Origin: Axinella damicornis
Taxonomy: Eukaryota; Porifera; Demospongiae; Axinellida; Axinellidae
Length of the DNA stretch: 64,000 bases
Reading direction: 5' to 3'
Assembly: GCA_963931865.1 (NCBI GenBank)
Contig: OZ007507.1
Coordinates: 17,543,086-17,607,085 of the forward strand
The stretch's first letter is position 1; every line of letters starts with the position of its first letter. Positions 56,001 to 64,000 of this stretch are shown in pieces. The notes beneath the pieces were generated by a model. It saw nothing but the letters and a program-made list of their open reading frames with translations. It did no database searches and was not told the DNA's origin. Made by a program: the position numbers and the translations under genes.

Positions 56001-56491
56001 GTACCCTCCATTATTCATACTGCAGGCAATCCAACAAACAGCTTGCATGGGAATGAGGCCTAGACCCATTGCAGCTGACGTAATCATTTTGAGAATACGG
56101 AAAGGTACACCAACACGGTGGCTGTTTTCCAGACAGCAACTTCTATCTATGGTGACCTTGTCGAACGCAATCATGCACCAACAATGCTTCAAATGAAATG
56201 TGATTGATATGTACATGTAGGCTATTAACATACCAGTGATGCAGGGCACGTTTTGATCGATACTGAACACAAGGCCATATTATGGTGCATCAAGATGGTG
56301 GCACAAGAATAGCTTACAGAAATTCCAGGGACAAAATGATGCAAGTGCAATGGGTCTATATTGATAACATCAGAAGGTGCACATGATGCCACCTACTGTC
56401 ACTAACCTTGGAAAACAGTAACAGAAGAACTCAATGCTACCTCCTTTGAAGACATTCAGGTTTCTAGGTGAAGTGCTCACAGTCACAGGAC
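43937..56491 (-). CDS. IGRB: Ig/FN3 transmembrane receptor (11 exons located)
   Basis: Minus-strand exons: 56491-56407, 55793-55603, 54257-54009, 53232-52918, 52333-52046, 51397-51095, 50714-50421, 50010-49876, 46438-46396, 44497-44263, 43996-43937. Phases agree at every junction and 732 codons follow the unlocated signal exon. The order is three Ig-like domains, three FN3 domains, one transmembrane helix and a tail of about 130 residues with YYINP, RYTYAV and Pro/Ser/Thr-rich segments. It is the tandem paralogue of IGRA, with one more FN3 and a real tail. An adhesion or recognition role is inferred from architecture; no catalytic domain is present. Confidence 0.8.
44050..44160. repeat. GGGA/GGGT-rich minisatellite
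   Basis: Purine-rich on the plus strand, hence polypyrimidine on the IGRB sense strand, just upstream of the terminal exon. Confidence 0.9.
44263..44497 (-). CDS. IGRB tail exon, Pro/Ser/Thr-rich
   Basis: It enters in phase 2 (CTACTGCAG|G) and leaves in phase 0 (GAGAT|GTGAGT). It encodes [18 protein letters not shown], then FKFKFETG, an acidic segment and [12 protein letters not shown]. Confidence 0.7.
44797..45163. mobile_element. TTAA-bounded TIR element
   Basis: TTAA lies at both ends (44797-44800 and 45160-45163) of a 367-bp element with arms of about 100 bases, including ACTTAAGCTCGCTAACCAAG. TTAA target use recalls piggyBac-type elements. Confidence 0.75.
45164..46395. other. IGRB intron, no exon recognised
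   Basis: It contains a GGT microsatellite followed by a poly-C run at about 45573-45638. Nothing else was identified. Confidence 0.5.
46396..46438 (-). CDS. IGRB small tail exon
   Basis: This 43-base exon has an excellent acceptor (TCTCCAATTCCACAG) and a GAAAT|GTAAGC donor. It is the only segment found that converts phase 1 of the transmembrane exon to phase 2 of the next. It encodes [13 protein letters not shown]. Confidence 0.65.
46842..47032. repeat. ATCT tetranucleotide microsatellite
   Basis: Long runs of TATC with CTGC and CATC variants. Tyr/Ser/Leu-rich frames here are artefacts. Confidence 0.95.
47751..49475. repeat. Tandem duplication of about 0.9 kb in an IGRB intron
   Basis: The block from 47751 (poly-G, CTGTCAA, GGCTGTTGCCTAGC) to 48660 recurs from 48661 to about 49475 with an offset near 905 bases and modest divergence. 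A poly-G run marks each start. No exon lies inside. Confidence 0.85.
49876..50010 (-). CDS. IGRB transmembrane exon
   Basis: This phase 1-1 exon (CTCTAG|AC to CCTG|GTGAGT) encodes a helix ([20 protein letters not shown] then VGMVIY) and the start of the tail, [12 protein letters not shown]. Confidence 0.85.
50018..50170. repeat. GGGA microsatellite upstream of the transmembrane exon
   Basis: About 130 bases of near-perfect GGGA on the plus strand, CCCT on the IGRB sense strand, reaching to within about 10-15 bases of the 3' splice site. Confidence 0.95.
50421..50714 (-). CDS. IGRB exon: FN3 domain 3
   Basis: This phase 1-1 exon of 294 bases (ACTGCAG|TC to ACAG|GTAAAT) encodes [37 protein letters not shown] and NLAGFGPSS, with the FN3 LxGLxxxTxYxVxxxAxNxxG pattern. 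IGRA has no counterpart. Confidence 0.8.
50715..50990. repeat. GAGTGGGAGGTGGGG minisatellite
   Basis: Purine-rich units repeat up to the FN3-3 acceptor; on the sense strand they form a polypyrimidine tract of about 270 bases. Confidence 0.85.
51095..51397 (-). CDS. IGRB exon: FN3 domain 2
   Basis: This phase 1-1 exon of 303 bases encodes [39 protein letters not shown] and [15 protein letters not shown]. It is the intact paralogue of the frameshifted IGRA exon at 31547-31881. Confidence 0.8.
51478..51580. repeat. Tandem GACGAAGTGGGAATT units
   Basis: Six or seven copies with variation between GACGAAGTG and GACAAAGTG. Short minisatellite in the intron. Confidence 0.85.
52046..52333 (-). CDS. 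IGRB exon: FN3 domain 1
   Basis: This phase 1-1 exon of 288 bases encodes [18 protein letters not shown] and [20 protein letters not shown]. The last segment is almost identical to IGRA, which shows recent common origin. Confidence 0.8.
52370..52755. repeat. GGAGGGAGGGACAGGAG minisatellite
   Basis: Purine-rich higher-order repeat with an approximate 90-base period, polypyrimidine on the IGRB sense strand, upstream of the FN3-1 acceptor. Confidence 0.9.
52918..53232 (-). CDS. IGRB exon: Ig-like domain 3
   Basis: This phase 1-1 exon of 315 bases encodes [20 protein letters not shown] and [12 protein letters not shown]. Like IGRA it lacks the canonical F-strand cysteine. Confidence 0.75.
53240..53485. 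repeat. GGAACAGGAGATGGAGGAGG minisatellite
   Basis: Units of about 33-36 bases repeat 6-7 times immediately before the Ig-3 acceptor, polypyrimidine on the sense strand. Confidence 0.9.
54009..54257 (-). CDS. IGRB exon: Ig-like domain 2
   Basis: This phase 1-1 exon of 249 bases (CCCACAG|AT to GTTG|GTAAGC) encodes [17 protein letters not shown] and [11 protein letters not shown], the Ig B-C-F pattern. Confidence 0.75.
54265..54505. repeat. GGGA/GGGAC minisatellite
   Basis: About 220 bases of GGGA with GGACGGA interruptions right upstream of the Ig-2 acceptor. Confidence 0.95.
54780..55150. repeat. Degenerate tandem array of GGTTTATAAAC-type words
   Basis: At least twelve near-palindromic words such as GGTTTATAAACTGG, ACAGTTTATAACCTGG and AGTTTAAAAACTGG alternate with GAACGG and GCAGG. 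Spacing is 20-35 bases. Confidence 0.75.
55474..55602. repeat. CA/CG-containing microsatellite at a 5' splice site
   Basis: CA repeats with GCACGCAC blocks directly abut the donor of the Ig-1b exon, so the intron begins GTAAGTGTGTGTG on the sense strand. Confidence 0.9.
55603..55793 (-). CDS. IGRB exon: second half of Ig-like domain 1
   Basis: It enters in phase 2 (TCCCTCAG|T) and leaves in phase 1 (TGTGG|GTAAGT). It encodes [10 protein letters not shown] and [15 protein letters not shown]. Confidence 0.75.
56407..56491 (-). CDS. IGRB exon: first half of Ig-like domain 1
   Basis: This 85-base exon enters in phase 1 (GATACAG|GT) and leaves in phase 2 (CCAAG|GTTAGT, a less common donor). It encodes [20 protein letters not shown] and FCYCF. 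The signal exon upstream was not located. Confidence 0.65.
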
Positions 56492-56563
56492 CTGTATCTG
56501 TGTGTGAGTATGTGAGAGAGAAATGGAACCGAGTGGTGACAACAGGTTGCTTCTCTACATGCT

Positions 56564-56621
56564 AACATTGCACACACATATCAGCATGCCATATGGCACG
56601 CTGATATGTGTGTGCAATGTT
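56564..56621. repeat. 58-bp near-perfect palindrome
   Basis: Arms 56564-56585 and 56600-56621 are exact, and the centre TGCCATATGGCA continues the symmetry with a single mismatched pair. Confidence 0.95.
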
Positions 56622-56629
56622 GCAATGGT

Positions 56630-56699
56630 CACGGGTTGTGACAGAGGGAACATGAGTGTCCATGCATGGACACTCATGTTCCCTCTGTCACAACCCGTG
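56630..56699. repeat. 70-bp perfect palindrome without spacer
   Basis: Bases 56630-56664 and 56665-56699 are exact reverse complements centred on CATGCATG. It lies 8 bases after the previous palindrome. Confidence 0.95.
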
Positions 56700-57228
56700 C
56701 CCACAGCTGCATCACCCAGCTGTTTCCACTCATTCCCACCCACCTACCAATGAGGTTGAACAGTGGGATCAGCTTGCTGCACAAACCCTGTGCTAGGATT
56801 CCGTTCAGCAAGTTGTGGCCCATGCAAGCAGCCACCTGGTGTAAAGAGCATTCGCAGTACACTCCAGCCATGGCACACGCTCAGTGCAGGCTTTAGGTCA
56901 AGTCATAGTCCTGGGGTGAGTGGACCACTCAGTCATGCAATATCTGTCCAACCATCCACCCCATTGTTCCTCTGCTTCCACTCACGCTAGCAAGCTGCTC
57001 AGTGCAGTTGAAGGTTTAGTGTCTCCAACCTTACAAAACATGGTGTTCCAGGATTTGGATCCAGCGTGACTCGTCCACAACACAGACGAGTCACGCATGC
57101 AAGTGTTAACGTTGTGATTACATTGGATGCAGTGTGCATTGCATGACATACACAATGTATGTACAGCAATAGTACGTACCCATATGCTTATGTCACTACC
57201 ACAGTGAGCCAAAGACCCCCCTCCCCCC

Positions 57229-57277
<49 letters not shown>

Positions 57278-58038
57278 CTCGGACGAGTCGCACATGTACC
57301 AACTCTAAACCCGTGTAGGACACCCACGCAGTGTGTACTGAGCTCGCAATTAACTAACCACCATCTGAACACTAATTAGATATTCATGTTCAGTGGCTTC
57401 ACCAGGGACCATGATTCCACCACACCCATCCACTGTGGAGGATATTCACCCTCTGCTATCCTGTGGATCTTATCGCCCCATCAGTACACATTAGTAGTCT
57501 CTGACCCAGATCCAACCAACCCCAGCGCTGATAGCTCCCGGTATCAACGTGTGTGATACCTGAAGCTATCCACCCTGGGGTTGGTTTGGGTCTGGGGCCA
57601 AGACTAGGGTACTAACAGCGTTCCTCACTGAAGGGCACTGTGCTGTTTGCAGTCCTTTGTTATTCCTGATGTGGCCTTCCTTACCCAGGTTACCATGGCT
57701 ACCAAAAGAGTGTGAGCTGAGAAGCTACTCTTCATCTTGGGTGGCATATATAGCTGGGGTTTAGCCTGATTGGTCGGCTCGGTCATGTGACTTAAAGCTA
57801 TGTGGACAATACCACAATGTATGCAACAGGACAACATACTAGTGGGGGGGGGGGGGGGGGGGGGGTGCGGTAAAGGCATGAGGCATCCTTCTTGGAAGGT
57901 CTACCAGGAGTGCAACTGCCACTCAGTAAAGCGGAGTGACATTAAATTCCTCTCCAAGCCTGACCGTGGTGATCTCAATCTGATTGGGTGGTTTACGTCA
58001 AGTGACTTAGGCATTAGGTGGGACATCACGGAAGACTA
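56700..58038. other. Upstream of IGRB, no exon recognised
   Basis: A poly-C plus CA tract lies at 57216-57277 and a poly-G run at about 57843-57865. The IGRB signal exon should lie in this direction. Confidence 0.4.
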
Positions 58039-58334
58039 AATAATCCGGTCAACAACTCACCACAGTACGCACATGAATAATCCGGTCAACAACTCACCAC
58101 AGTACGCACATGGATAATCCGGTCAACAACTCACCACAGTACGCACATGGATAATCTGGTCAACAACTCACCACAGTACGCACATGAATAATCCGGTCAA
58201 CAACTCACCACAGTACGCACATGGATAATCCGGTCAACAACTCACCACAGTACGCACATGAATAATCCGGTCAACAACTCACCACAGTACGCACATGGAT
58301 AATCCGGTCAACAACTCACCACAGTACGCACATG
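58039..58334. repeat. 37-bp satellite, 8 copies
   Basis: The unit starts AATAATCCGGTCAACAACTC and ends GTACGCACATG. Copies start at 58039, 58076, 58113, 58150, 58187, 58224, 58261 and 58298. The later copies alternate CATGAATAAT and CATGGATAAT, suggesting amplification as a 74-base dimer. Confidence 0.95.
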
Positions 58335-58406
58335 AATAATCAAAGCCGTTTGATTCAAAGAAGCAACAAAAATAATTGCTACCTCAAATGAGATTTGAAA
58401 AAATGA

Positions 58407-58433
58407 CCCCCCCCCCCCCCCCCCCCCCCCCCC
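58407..58433. repeat. Poly-C homopolymer
   Basis: Uninterrupted C run of about 27 bases shortly after the satellite. Confidence 0.9.
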
Positions 58434-59123
58434 AAGCTCAAAGCTGATAAACAAGCTTAAGGCAGAATCAATCCAGGGGAAGGTTGGCATATCAACCACA
58501 AAGACGATGCACAAACACAACTAAGTGTAACCATATGAAAATACACGTAGTCAAAGCTACTTGGTTCAAGAATTAAATCCGTTGCCTCCAACTGGATTCC
58601 CCAAACAATGGCAAGTTTTACCCCTGAAGCCTTTATGTGCACAACCGACACATCTTCTCAGAGGTACATACAAATGTATCTCAAAGTTTGCATCCGATTT
58701 GTCGGCGGGTCATGTGATCTAAGGACATAAAGTGGACCAATGACATTCAAGTACTGTGGATTACAATCATGGTTTGTGCACAAGTGGTTGCTATGCAATG
58801 ATGTCATACATGTACGTAGTAACTAATTAGGCAAACGTGATAACTGGCAGCTGGAGCACAAACAGGCAGCCGGCCACGGACGCTGCTAGGGCAACAGAAG
58901 AACATCAACTGTTCATCGGATGGTAAAGTTCATAGAGGAAGAATGATGCTTACACCCACTGCCTTGGAGCTAGAAACACCTACAGAAAATCCGTCTGGTA
59001 ACTTGGCATAGCAATGATGATGATAGCAGCGTAGTGTGGAATGCAATCAGGTGTTAACTGAGGATTTATACGTCACTTGCATCTAGCAACAGTTGCTAGG
59101 GTGCATATTTTTGCATAGTACTC
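58434..59123. other. No gene recognised
   Basis: No exon with supporting splice sites was identified in this stretch. Confidence 0.4.
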
Positions 59124-59273
59124 TAGTCTCGTGCCCAGTGGAAGCACGGCCATCATGACAATATGGTGTTTCTATTGGCAGGTTTAAATCCTTTGTGAAG
59201 TGTGGAATCTTTCAACGAAGTTGTTACCAGACAGATTTCCCGAAGGTGCTTCCAGCTGGGCACGAGACAACTA
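59124..59273. mobile_element. Short TIR element with TAGTCTCGTGCCCAG ends
   Basis: The 150-bp element has TIRs TAGTCTCGTGCCCAG..TGGAAGCA and its inverse, resembling the 22100 element. No exact 9-bp duplication is visible. Confidence 0.6.
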
Positions 59274-59984
59274 GTACTAGCCCATGGTAATTTATTACAA
59301 TGACTTGTGAAGCAGCCTCAGCTCAGCTGGCACAACAAAAGTTTATGCAAACACTACGAACGTTTATATAAACTAAGAATTTGTAAACCAATCAACTAGT
59401 AAACTGTTGACAGTCAACAACACAGCAGTGAAGGCTATAACAGTGCAGTGAGACTGATTCTCATGGCAGCCAAAAATACAAGTGGATTATAGATGTCTTT
59501 ACCTACATTGGTGTATGTGCCATTCAAAGCTGTCAGCAATCTATTCCCGCTATAGCGCTACTAACTGTGAGTAGCTTTGTTTCCATGGTACTGCCCTGCT
59601 GTTTCGCTTGCAGTGCAGAAAAAAAAAAGGCTCGGCAAAAAAATGGCTCAGCAATCATTTTCAGCACAGTTTTTGGTCCAACTGACAACAAATATTCAAA
59701 TGTCATGCCTTTGGCACTGAAAACAAACATGGTGTAAAAGACCCCAGTAGAATACTTGGTTTCGGCTGGTGCTGCAAACTCCATAAACCGGGTAACAGAT
59801 ATCACTATGAGAGCGCATCACGTTTTGTGATATTTGTGTGTTCTGTTGAATGTTAGCAGTATATTGTGTGGTTTAAAACTTTTATGTTTATGTCATGGCA
59901 ATCAGACCTTAAGTCATGCACCTGCCTCTTCAATGGCTTCAATGGGTGCATTATAAAATGCAGCCACATGATTGGTCTTGAGGC

Positions 59985-60345
59985 AGGAGCGGAGATATAG
60001 GGGGCTTGAGCCCCCCACTTTCAAAAGCAGGGGGGCTGAGCCCCCCCCCCCCCCCCCCCCCCCCCAAACAACAGGCTGGATGGTTATACTTGATACTATC
60101 CCATGAAATCTAGCACTAACTTATAGCTATGTCACCTCGTTTCTTGGGGGCCGGCGTCTCTAACTTGCAGTGCAAACCTGAAGGTGCCACGAGAGCCCAT
60201 CCTGATAGCCGAAAAATGATGGCAAATTTTTTTTTTCCACGCTTCGCGCGAACTGATCGGCACTCCGCACCTCTACGCACTGCCTTCGGCAGCGTGCATT
60301 TGTGCTATAAGCCCCCCCACTTTTCGGTACCTGTCTCCGCCCCTG
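59985..60345. mobile_element. Degenerate element with GGGGCTTGAGCCCCCCACTTTC ends
   Basis: The left GGCTTGAGCCCCCCACTTTC and the right AAGCCCCCCCACTTTTCGG with CTCCGCCCC on the outside suggest a short TIR-type element. Its core (CTTCGCGCG, GGTGCCACGAGAGCCC) matches 28420-28510 inverted. Confidence 0.5.
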
Positions 60346-60659
60346 TGAGGAGTCTAATTCGTTGAGAATCATGTGATATGCACTAAACAGTCACATGATC
60401 GATCTTGAGGCATTTGAAAGTCACTTGAAAAGGACTGCTAACCACCACCAGGACCTTCAGATTTACTTAAACTTGAGACACTAAGACCACACTGTCACTT
60501 GGAAACAGATTGTTCTGAAATAGATCTGCACAAAGTACGCATGTACTCCTGCTCACCAGACCTGGACTGTCAGCTCACTTGGCACCTTGCCCTGGGTGGT
60601 AGAAGAACTCATCATCCTAGAGAAAAGTGCATCCTACTCAAAGATGTAGAGGCCTGTCT

Positions 60660-61320
60660 GTTTGTCCTCAATGAGCCCCCACCTAGAGCCAGGTAAAAAG
60701 CTTGTCCTTCTAACTGCTGGACCTTGACGCTGCTACCAAAGCAAAAAAAAATGTGTGTCCTACTCAAAGACATAGCAACCTGTCTGTCTGTCATTTACGA
60801 GCCCACACGTAGAGCCAGGTGAGAAGCTTGCCCTTCTAACTGTTGGACCTTGACACTGCAAAGATGTAGCAGGCTGTCTGCATTTACGAGCCCACACCTA
60901 GAGCCCAGTGAGAAGCTTGCCCTTCTAACTGTTGGACCTTGACACTGTAGCAGGCTGTCTGCATTTACGAGCCCACACCTAGAGCCAGGTGAGAAGCATG
61001 CCCTTCTAACTGTTGGACCTTGACACTGTAGCAGGCTGTCTGCATTTACGAGCCCACACCTAGAGCCAGGTGAGAAGCTTGCCCTTCTAACTGTTGGACC
61101 TTGACACTGCTTCCAAAGTATGTTCTACTCAAAGACCTGCCTGTCTGTCCTTTACGAGCACACACCTACAGCCTGATAAGAAGCTTGCCTTTCTAACTGT
61201 TGGACCGTGACACTGCTACCAAAGCAAAAAAAGTAAGACGTAAGCTACCCGTCTGTCTTTTACCGACCCTCACTAGAACCAGCTAAGAAACTTGTCCTTG
61301 TAACTGCTGGACCTTGCCAC
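60660..61320. repeat. Minisatellite with GAGCCAGGTGAGAAGCTTGC unit
   Basis: Six or seven copies of AGAGCCAGGTGAGAAGC followed by CTTCTAACTGTTGGACCTTG, with an 80-130-base period and variable spacer (GCAGGCTGTCTGCATTTACG). Outer copies are more diverged. Confidence 0.85.
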
Positions 61321-64000
61321 TGCTACAACACATGTCCACCTTCTGCAAAACCAAGCCAAGAGGTCTGAACCTAGCCGTCTGACTCTGCATGCACAACAGC
61401 ATAACATGGAGTCAAACTCACTATACATCTCAAACGAGGGGTAAACGTTTTTCTTAGCTGCATGCCAGTGCTTTCGAAAACGACAATGCCTACTGTGCGT
61501 AGAGGTCCCAGAAACAGAACAAACTTTGACCACCTTTTGTTGTCCAGCTCTTCGTATCCCAGTAATACTAGCACACTGATCCTGAATATTGTTGGATGAA
61601 TAGCATGTGCATTTGATTTGTGCTGAACTGATGAACACTTCATAATGGAATGTCATTTTCAGTGTGGGACTCCCACATGTACTGCGATGTAAACAATCCG
61701 GTCATCTCAATGTTGCACAGTGCGCTAACGAGGCAGACCTTTACTGGGTCTGCATCTACCCTCTCAGCGACCCGACCACCTTCCATATAAGGACACCAGC
61801 TGGCTTTTTGCTTTATTACCACTCTTTTACAGGCAGCCAACATGCAGAGCAGGATGTCAGCAGGTCGTTAAACACCAGTAGGAAACTGATTTGAAAAAGC
61901 AGAGCCCATTGGGATCATGCCAAGCCACTAGTGATGCAACAGCTGCCAGTGACATTCCAGCAAGAAGCCAAGCTACCAATATGCCTACTAACAAACTTTT
62001 CTAAACCACTTCCCAAAGGTGTACCTTGAGTGGGTGATAATGATCTGACAAGACTAGCCTGTACCAGGCTATGACAAGACATATCCCAGTGTATTGGAGG
62101 CACTCACCACCGTTTACACTAGAGCATGAACCCTGTCTCCCATCCTCCAAACCCTCCTTCCCTTTCAAGAACTACTGAACCCACTCAAGCATGTCAAGAG
62201 GGAATAATTTTGGCTGTGGCTTGAGCTCCACAACAAAAGGAGTGAAAGCCACTAGCTTTCCTCCCCTCACCGCTGTGGACCATGCAGCCTCCCCCTCTGT
62301 TGCTAGGGTAGGAGTGAATATTGGCATCTGTGAATTTTAAAATTCCCCTTGTTCCAGGAGAAAACCTACAGCTGGACTTCCTTCATCAGCCTCCCCACAA
62401 CAAATGCAGCCATATGAGAGGTATACCCCACTCAATTCCCCCCACTCAACTCCCCAGGAAAATTCAAAATTCATTAGTTCCCACATTGAAACTAGGTGGC
62501 ACATACTTGTGAGAAACAGATGCAATATCTCCACAAGGAAGGGCTACCTTCCCTCAAAAATAGCACCTCACAAACCAGTGAAGCCATTACCACTCACCAT
62601 GAGTTTGGAGTATTGTGAGAAACTGATGTAATATGAGGGCTATCTTCCCTCAAAAATATCACCTCGCAAAACCACGGAAACCATTTCTCTCCCTGGTGGA
62701 GTTGTTTAGGCCTTCACACCTCTGCCCAATCATTGAAGCCAACTGCAGTACCTTTTAGCTGTAAATTGGAAAATTCTAGCCATCGCAACGCCATAAACAA
62801 TCTGTAAAGCTGACCACAGAGACAGGACATGTAGAGTCAATGGAGGCCTGCCTGAGTGCAGCGGTAGACAGATGTACGGTCTAGCTGGGCCTCATCCGTC
62901 CAGTGAAGCACACCAAGCTGGCCAGTAGGTATCAGACCTTGTAAAATGGCTCACGCTCAAGCTTTTGAGTAAAGGTTTTGTCACAGTTGTAGCAGGACAA
63001 TAAATATATCTCTCTAAGAGAAACAATCCTCGAATCAGGTCTTGTGACTGCAACTATAAAAGCTGCTGTTACCCTTTTGTCACGATGACATCACTATTAC
63101 ATCATTACGCAATGTATCAATACATAATAACATGCGGCTATGATTCATGGCAGCTAACATTCAAGAACCTCATTAGCTTAAAAGACAATGGAACTCCATT
63201 TTGGCGCTCCCGTCCCACACATCCGCTATATTGTTCATCCAGTGAATTTTCAAATCGGCAGGTGTCAGTGTCAAAAGCAGCTCAAATCAAAATCACGATG
63301 CACCAATATCAATCAAGATCAGTAACATGATCTATAAACAATCCACACCCATACACCCCTTCAACTCTACTGTCCCTGGGTGGCACAACAAGGTTAGTTG
63401 GCAGCTGCCTAGAAACGGGCAGTGACAACAAATCAATCTCGGACTCTGTCCATCAACCAAACAAGCTAGCTTCAGCAGTCTCCAAGCATAAACAAAAATA
63501 GACAAACAGTAAATTCAATATCGGATTACGTCCTCCCCTATTGGGTGCAACACTGTGATCCGCAGTCGTGAATAGCAAACACACCCGTCCAATCACATTC
63601 ATTTCAAAAACAGAGTCAGTTATCACGGATGAATAGTTGTTTACAAGGAGCAGCGACACACAACACGTGTCCAGATATGGAGGGACACTTGCTGGCGCAA
63701 GGGCTAGCAACACATCCTGGAGGGACCCCTTGACATGGGAGCATTCCCCATAGACCAACACATCACAAGCATTGTGTGATGTTCGCTGTGACAGATACTG
63801 TAAACTGGTACTAATATCTCTACTACACATCACTGTGTGATGTTCACTACTCTATATATGCTGGTGCTAATGCTATTACTACTGCACACAGTGCAGGTGT
63901 AAACCACCTGCAGGTATATACCAACCACCCATGATCATGAGGCTCCATTCACAACCTGGCCATCAGTTCTATTGTCCCCAAACTCAGCATAGACTTCTAA
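61321..64000. other. Right flank without a recognised gene
   Basis: Open frames up to 127 codons exist on both strands but show no domain, signal peptide or coherent splice pattern. A short direct duplication (CTACCTTCCCTCAAAAATA and ACCTC) lies around 62545-62670. Confidence 0.4.

Noticed and set aside
58039..58334. CRISPR-like array
   Set aside because: The units are directly adjacent with no unique spacers, and the context is eukaryotic; this is a satellite.
63453..63833. 126-codon minus-strand frame near the right end
   Set aside because: Composition is ordinary but no domain, signal peptide or neighbouring exon supports it.

Overview
The window looks like a draft metazoan genome, most likely a marine invertebrate and plausibly a sponge; the phylum is an inference, since nothing here fixes it. 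It has small exons with canonical GT/AG splice sites, extracellular domain exons that are almost all phase 1-1, many microsatellites, homopolymer runs and terminal-inverted-repeat (TIR) DNA elements, and one 200-N gap at 30357-30556. There is no sign of bacterial gene organisation. Most long open frames are chance frames in repeats or introns.

Left part, plus strand. A receptor-like gene (IGR1) can be followed from a TATA box at 733 and a signal-peptide exon at 817 to a stop at 17910. It encodes about 846 residues: signal peptide, one Ig-like domain, three FN3-like or beta-sandwich modules, a transmembrane helix, and a long cytoplasmic tail rich in tyrosine motifs (YELP, YDLP, YTDL, YVNY, YFSL, YQVL, YFHL) and SH3-type proline motifs. 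No kinase domain was seen. A second, partial copy (IGR2, 20916-29459) repeats the promoter, signal exon, Ig exon, FN3 exon and the following exon, then ends before the gap. Its signal exon has a one-base deletion relative to IGR1 that is bypassed by a new upstream ATG. The two Ig exons differ strongly while the flanking exons are much closer.

Right part, minus strand. Two tandem paralogues of a different Ig/FN3 receptor family lie here. IGRB (43937-56491) is intact apart from its unlocated signal exon: three Ig, three FN3, a transmembrane helix and a tail. IGRA (30893-34358) has three Ig, two FN3, a transmembrane helix and a very short tail, and carries frameshifts in both FN3 exons. Between them lies a probable secreted gene with a TATA box, a signal-peptide exon (43110-43176) and dermatopontin-like C-terminal exons near 39.6-40.2 kb.

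The introns hold most of the remaining content: TIR elements with 9-bp target duplications sharing a TAGCCTCGTTCCCAG end, a hAT-like element, TTAA-flanked elements, a three-level nest of elements at 23.9-27.2 kb, several perfect foldbacks, a G-quadruplex-type minisatellite, a 37-bp satellite, and long polypyrimidine minisatellites placed just upstream of many 3' splice sites.

Taken together, the locus is a cluster of Ig/FN3 surface proteins, one with a signalling tail, with duplicated, truncated and frameshifted members. That is the layout expected of a recognition-receptor or allorecognition-type locus, but this function is inferred from architecture only.
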